This document shows, piece by piece, positions 13,489 through 16,329 of a stretch of DNA of 16,329 nucleotides; position 1 is the first letter of the stretch, and every line of letters starts with the position of its first letter. This stretch comes from Nitrospinota bacterium (GTDB lineage: Bacteria > Nitrospinota > Nitrospinia > Nitrospinales > VA-1). The notes beneath the pieces are model-generated. The model was not told the origin of the DNA and did not search any database. It saw nothing but the letters and a program-made list of their open reading frames with translations. The DNA lies in the NCBI GenBank assembly GCA_022567815.1, contig JADFGI010000020.1, positions 1 through 16,329 of the forward strand. Direction: 5' to 3'. A program made the translations under genes and the position numbers.

Positions 13489-14996
13489 AGAGCGAGTTCC
13501 GATTTGCCCTCGTCTTTCAGGAAGAATTCCAGAAATTCCAATGCAGCGCCTCCCCCCGTAGATACAAAAAAGTTGGAGGTGAAATAATTCCAGAGTGTGT
13601 AGCTGTCGTCTTTCGAAAAACCCAGGGTCAGCAAGTTTCGGTTGATGGGAGGTAGAAGCTGTTTTTCGATTTGTTTTTTGATCAAATTTTTCAGTTCATT
13701 GATGCTCACCCTGTTGAGAAGGGCCGCTGAATCGCCACCTCCGATTACCACAAAAAGTTTAGGGTTGATAAGCGCACAGCTGAAAAGCAATTTGGCCAGT
13801 TCGATCGAACCTTCCAGATAGGAATTGTTTGATGGATGATCGTATGCCCCCAGGGGACCGTTCCAGAATACATTTTCAATGTCGGGCGACAGAATGTTTT
13901 GATAAAAATTTTCGATGGATTTTGGCCCCAGATCCAGTTGCAGTTCTTTATTGAAATCGGGCAGTTTTTTGACTTCATAAGTGGCGTCGTTGAAATCCGT
14001 AACCACTTTATAATCTTTTGGGAAAACTATTTCGACATTGTTGGTTTCCGCCAGATCGATGATTTCATCGGCTAACCGGGTTTCTTCAAGTAAGCTTTGT
14101 CCTTGGTCACCATTCAGGTTCACCAGTTTGCTTGGAAGATCCTTCAACTCTAAAGGAGTGACATGCTCTTTTCCATTTTGAGCCAGAATAAAAGCATTCA
14201 CCATTTTGCCGCCGATTATGATACGCTTTACGTTGGATTTAACAAATTCCTTGAGGACCGCTATTTTGTCGTTAATTTTGGCTCCACCGACAATGATCAC
14301 GGTTTTTTGGGGATCAGTAAGAATACGATTTCCAAACGCCCCCAGGATCTTGATCTCTTCACGGAGCAAATTGCCCGCCACCACGATTTTGCCCTTTTGC
14401 CTCATTAGGTGGGGAAGCATTTTTATGCTTTTGGTTACCCGGTGGCTACACCCAAAAGCGCAATTGATATAAACATCCGCGGTTTCGGCGATATCAGTAA
14501 TGAACTCTTTGCGATAAGTTTCAGGATTATTCGGCTCCAGCAGGTAGCGCAGATTGGGTAGAAATTTAATGCCTCCCGGCGGCAACCGATGATGCGAAAT
14601 TATTTCGAGAGAATGTTTCAGATGGGAATCAATGATCTCCGGGGGGAAAATAGTGTAACTGTCGCCGTATCTTTTCCTGATCAACGTGTCAAAATGATTG
14701 CTGACAAATTGAATGTTGAAAATTCCGTCCCATCCAACGTGATCTTTGGTTTTATGCGGCCGCCCCAGGTGAGAGCCAATGATGATCCTGCAATCTCCGT
14801 CCGTCAATTCATGAATTTTTTTGAAGGTAAGGTCAAGAAAACGGCGAATCCGGGTATCATCAGCCACGCGGTAATATCCCTGTTTGGCGGAAACCAGGGG
14901 AACATTAAAATCCACGCGGATAAATATGGTTTTTCCTTTTAGGTCGTCAGGACTTAAAGTGTCCAACGAGGGCATGCCAAACGAATCTAACATCAT
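13443..14996 (-). CDS. pgk: Divergent, enlarged phosphoglycerate kinase homologue
   Basis: 517 aa from the ATG at 14996, against about 400 for usual bacterial PGK. The enzyme exchanges phosphate between 1,3-bisphosphoglycerate and ADP. Motifs in order: FIRVDFNVPL, SHLGRP, LPNLRYL (usually LENVRF), INCAFGCSHR (usually VNDAFGTAHR), IIVGGAKINDKI, IIIGGKMVNAF, VFWNGPLGAY, VVIGGGDSAA and VSTGGGAALEFLEF. The arginine, histidine, lysine and aspartate positions that bind 3-phosphoglycerate and nucleotide look kept, so activity is plausible, but the hinge-side changes and insertions mark a paralogue. The gene is not next to gap or tpi. Start choice: the frame stays open to a TTG at 15047, but the paired ATGs at 14991-14996 lie after a possible promoter; an ATG at 14975 is a third option. 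It overlaps the GT9 gene tail to tail by 46 bases. The symbol is by family; a canonical pgk may exist elsewhere. Confidence 0.85.
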   Translation of the reverse strand: MMLDSFGMPSLDTLSPDDLKGKTIFIRVDFNVPLVSAKQGYYRVADDTRIRRFLDLTFKKIHELTDGDCRIIIGSHLGRPHKTKDHVGWDGIFNIQFVSNHFDTLIRKRYGDSYTIFPPEIIDSHLKHSLEIISHHRLPPGGIKFLPNLRYLLEPNNPETYRKEFITDIAETADVYINCAFGCSHRVTKSIKMLPHLMRQKGKIVVAGNLLREEIKILGAFGNRILTDPQKTVIIVGGAKINDKIAVLKEFVKSNVKRIIIGGKMVNAFILAQNGKEHVTPLELKDLPSKLVNLNGDQGQSLLEETRLADEIIDLAETNNVEIVFPKDYKVVTDFNDATYEVKKLPDFNKELQLDLGPKSIENFYQNILSPDIENVFWNGPLGAYDHPSNNSYLEGSIELAKLLFSCALINPKLFVVIGGGDSAALLNRVSINELKNLIKKQIEKQLLPPINRNLLTLGFSKDDSYTLWNYFTSNFFVSTGGGAALEFLEFFLKDEGKSELALYLPGTNALMDLAPT

Positions 14997-15030
14997 AAAT
15001 CGCTCAAAGTTTCTGGTGGAAAAGGGTCCT

Positions 15031-15059
15031 ATAATATGCCAAAACAAAATCGGAGCGAA
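15031..15059 (-). promoter_or_regulatory. Possible weak promoter for the PGK-like gene
   Basis: On the minus strand TATTAT (complement of 15031-15036) is preceded at a 17-base spacing by TTCGCT (complement of 15054-15059). The -10 matches consensus at 5 of 6, the -35 only at 3 of 6. Transcription would begin near 15024, giving a leader of about 28 bases to the ATG at 14996 and excluding the TTG at 15047. Confidence 0.25.
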
Positions 15060-15111
15060 TGCTATGGCTATCTATTTGAAAATTAACAAATTAAGTGAAA
15101 TTGAACCCCTT

Positions 15112-15140
15112 TTGTAAACACATAATTTTTAGTTTATTAT
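15112..15140 (+). promoter_or_regulatory. Sigma70-type promoter for the RNase E/G gene
   Basis: TTGTAA at 15112-15117 and TATTAT at 15135-15140 are separated by exactly 17 bases. The -35 agrees at 4 of 6 positions and the -10 at 5 of 6, in an AT-rich stretch. Start of transcription would be near 15147, leaving a leader of about 53 bases before the ATG at 15200. RNase E mRNAs are often self-regulated through their leader, but this one is much shorter than the E. coli rne leader and shows no clear stem-loop. Confidence 0.5.
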
Positions 15141-15199
15141 AACAGACTTAAAGATGGTTTTTGTCCATTGCGGCAAATAAAAAGCGAGAAATACTGAAA

Positions 15200-16329
15200 A
15201 TGCCAAAAAAAATAATGTTAATCAATGCGGACCAACCGGAAGAATGCCGGGTGGTTGTTTTGGAAGATGGAAAAGTCGAAGAATTGATCGTCGAACACGC
15301 TTCCCACGAGCAAATCAAGGGAAATATTTATCTTGGTACAATCAATCGGGTAGAGCCCTCGATAGAAGCGGCTTTCCTGGATTTTGGCGGCAAGAAATTC
15401 GGGTTTTTGCCGTTTAAAGATGTCCGGAGAGATTCTTATCTGCAAACAGGCGAAAAAAAAGCAAGAACGCGGATTCAGGATGTGCTGATTCGCGGACAAA
15501 AGCTTCTGGTTCAGGTGGTGAAAGAGGGGAGAGATACTAAAGGCCCTTCTCTAACAAATTGGATCAGCCTTCCGGGCCGGTTTTTAGTTTTGATGGTGGG
15601 GCAGGAGGCCAGTGCGATTTCCAGGAAAATTGAGGATGAATCCGAGAGAAAGAAATTAAGGGATATCATCGCCGATTTTAACCTGCCGGAAAATATGGGC
15701 GTCATCATTCGCACCGCCGGATTGGGCCGGACAAAACCAGAGCTTCAGAAGGATTTGCAAATGCTTCTGAATATCTGGGAAAAACTGGATTCTGATTTGA
15801 AAAATGAGGATATCCAAGCCCCGGCACTTTTATACAGCGAGCCCGATATGGTGGTTCGGACAGTGAGAGACCATTTTACCGCCGACACTTCAGAAATTAT
15901 TGTGGATGAAAAGGAATCGTATAAAGTGCTTCAGGGGTTTTTCAAGATGGTCATGCCCCGGCTTATTCGCAGGGTCAAATTTCATAAGGAAACAAAACCC
16001 ATTTTTTCCCAGTACAATGTCGAGGCGCAAATCGAATCGATTTATGATCGGACGGTCAAGTTGCCTTCGGGTGGATCGATTGTGATCGATATTGGCGAAG
16101 CAATGGTATCCATTGACGTCAATTCAGGTAAAACCACCGGCGCCAGTCAACTCGAAGAAACAGCGGTAAAAACCAATTTGGAGGCGGCGACCGAAGTGGG
16201 TCGGCAATTGCGCCTGCGTGATCTGGGCGGTTTGATCGTGATTGACTTCATTGATATGTACCAGAAAAAAAACAAGGCCCTGGTGGAGCGGCAGTTGAAA
16301 CTTATCTGCAAAAAAGATAAAGCCAGAAT
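15200..16329 (+). CDS. Ribonuclease E/G family endoribonuclease (5' part; runs off the window)
   Basis: 376 codons are visible and the frame is open to the window end. RNase E/G cleaves single-stranded AU-rich RNA in mRNA decay and rRNA and tRNA maturation. The start, MPKKIMLINADQPEECRVVV, is typical of RNase G and short RNase E. An S1 domain follows: GNIYLGTINRVEPSIEAAF, LVQVVKEGRDTKGPSLT (K-G-P motif), and GVIIRTAG in the 5'-sensor region. Catalytic metal-binding aspartates appear as SIDVNSGK (D306) and RDLGGLIVIDFIDM (D349), close to D303 and D346 of E. coli RNase E. The zinc-link cysteines (C-P-x-C) and any scaffold tail lie beyond the edge, so rne and rng cannot be separated. An 8-A run at 15203-15210 encodes the K-K at residues 3-4. 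ATG 15200 is favoured by the family N-terminus, although the Shine-Dalgarno is weak. Confidence 0.95.
   Translation, partial: MPKKIMLINADQPEECRVVVLEDGKVEELIVEHASHEQIKGNIYLGTINRVEPSIEAAFLDFGGKKFGFLPFKDVRRDSYLQTGEKKARTRIQDVLIRGQKLLVQVVKEGRDTKGPSLTNWISLPGRFLVLMVGQEASAISRKIEDESERKKLRDIIADFNLPENMGVIIRTAGLGRTKPELQKDLQMLLNIWEKLDSDLKNEDIQAPALLYSEPDMVVRTVRDHFTADTSEIIVDEKESYKVLQGFFKMVMPRLIRRVKFHKETKPIFSQYNVEAQIESIYDRTVKLPSGGSIVIDIGEAMVSIDVNSGKTTGASQLEETAVKTNLEAATEVGRQLRLRDLGGLIVIDFIDMYQKKNKALVERQLKLICKKDKAR

Noticed and set aside
14997..15047. TTG start of the PGK-like gene at 15047
   Set aside because: The extra residues do not resemble any PGK N-terminus and the codon would lie upstream of the likely -10 element.
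15064..15117. Small ORF of 17 codons (MAIYLKINKLSEIEPLL) with GGAG upstream
   Set aside because: It lies upstream of the predicted transcription start of the RNase gene, overlaps its -35 region and has no sign of selection; probably chance.
1..16329. CRISPR array, tRNA or rRNA genes, insertion sequence
   Set aside because: No regularly spaced repeats, cloverleaf with T-loop consensus, or transposase-like frame was seen on either strand.

Overview
This window looks like a chromosomal segment of a Gram-negative, respiring, probably aquatic bacterium of moderate GC content. The supporting genes are a multi-haem cytochrome c, a GT9 (heptosyltransferase-type) enzyme, an exported lytic transglycosylase and an RNase E/G. 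The style recalls Nitrospinota and deep-branching former Deltaproteobacteria. That placement is an impression from the proteins, not a computed result. I see no tRNA, rRNA, CRISPR array or transposase.

Layout. (1) 1-226 encodes the middle of a right-handed beta-helix surface protein. It collides in another reading frame with a multi-haem cytochrome c lacking its N-terminus; the join lies in a stretch that makes sense in both frames and may be an assembly or amplification chimera. (2) 174-2475 is a same-strand group: the cytochrome (four CXXCH motifs, acidic tail), a 60-aa one-helix membrane protein, and a membrane-anchored protein whose soluble domain resembles the Mrr restriction-endonuclease fold without its catalytic lysine. 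(3) 2476-4666 holds metF (methylenetetrahydrofolate reductase) and an exported SUMF1-fold protein without the catalytic cysteines of formylglycine-generating enzyme. This pair is bracketed by two inverted copies of a GC-rich hairpin element. (4) 4667-6141 holds a cytoplasmic leucine-rich-repeat protein convergent with an SLT-family lytic transglycosylase.

(5) 6397-13488 is a surface-glycan or protein-glycosylation cluster of three large genes. The first is a 1121-aa fusion (GT4-like, CgeB-like GT, SAM methyltransferase, TPR). The second fuses a Maf/DUF115-like N-terminal region to a CgeB-like GT. The third is a GT9 enzyme with a long helical C-terminal extension, coupled to the second by close spacing. 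An 8-C tract lies exactly in the linker between the glycosyltransferase and methyltransferase parts of the first gene. (6) 13443-14996, on the opposite strand and overlapping the GT9 gene tail to tail, is a divergent, enlarged phosphoglycerate kinase homologue. (7) From 15200 to the window end runs the 5' part of an RNase E/G gene behind a good sigma70-type promoter.

The likely cooperating set is region 5: two or three sugar transfers plus a methylation, with the TPR and helical extension as possible assembly parts. The Maf-like domain suggests flagellin or another surface protein as the acceptor, but no flagellar gene is in view. Regions 2 and 3 are accessory-looking groups of unknown joint function.
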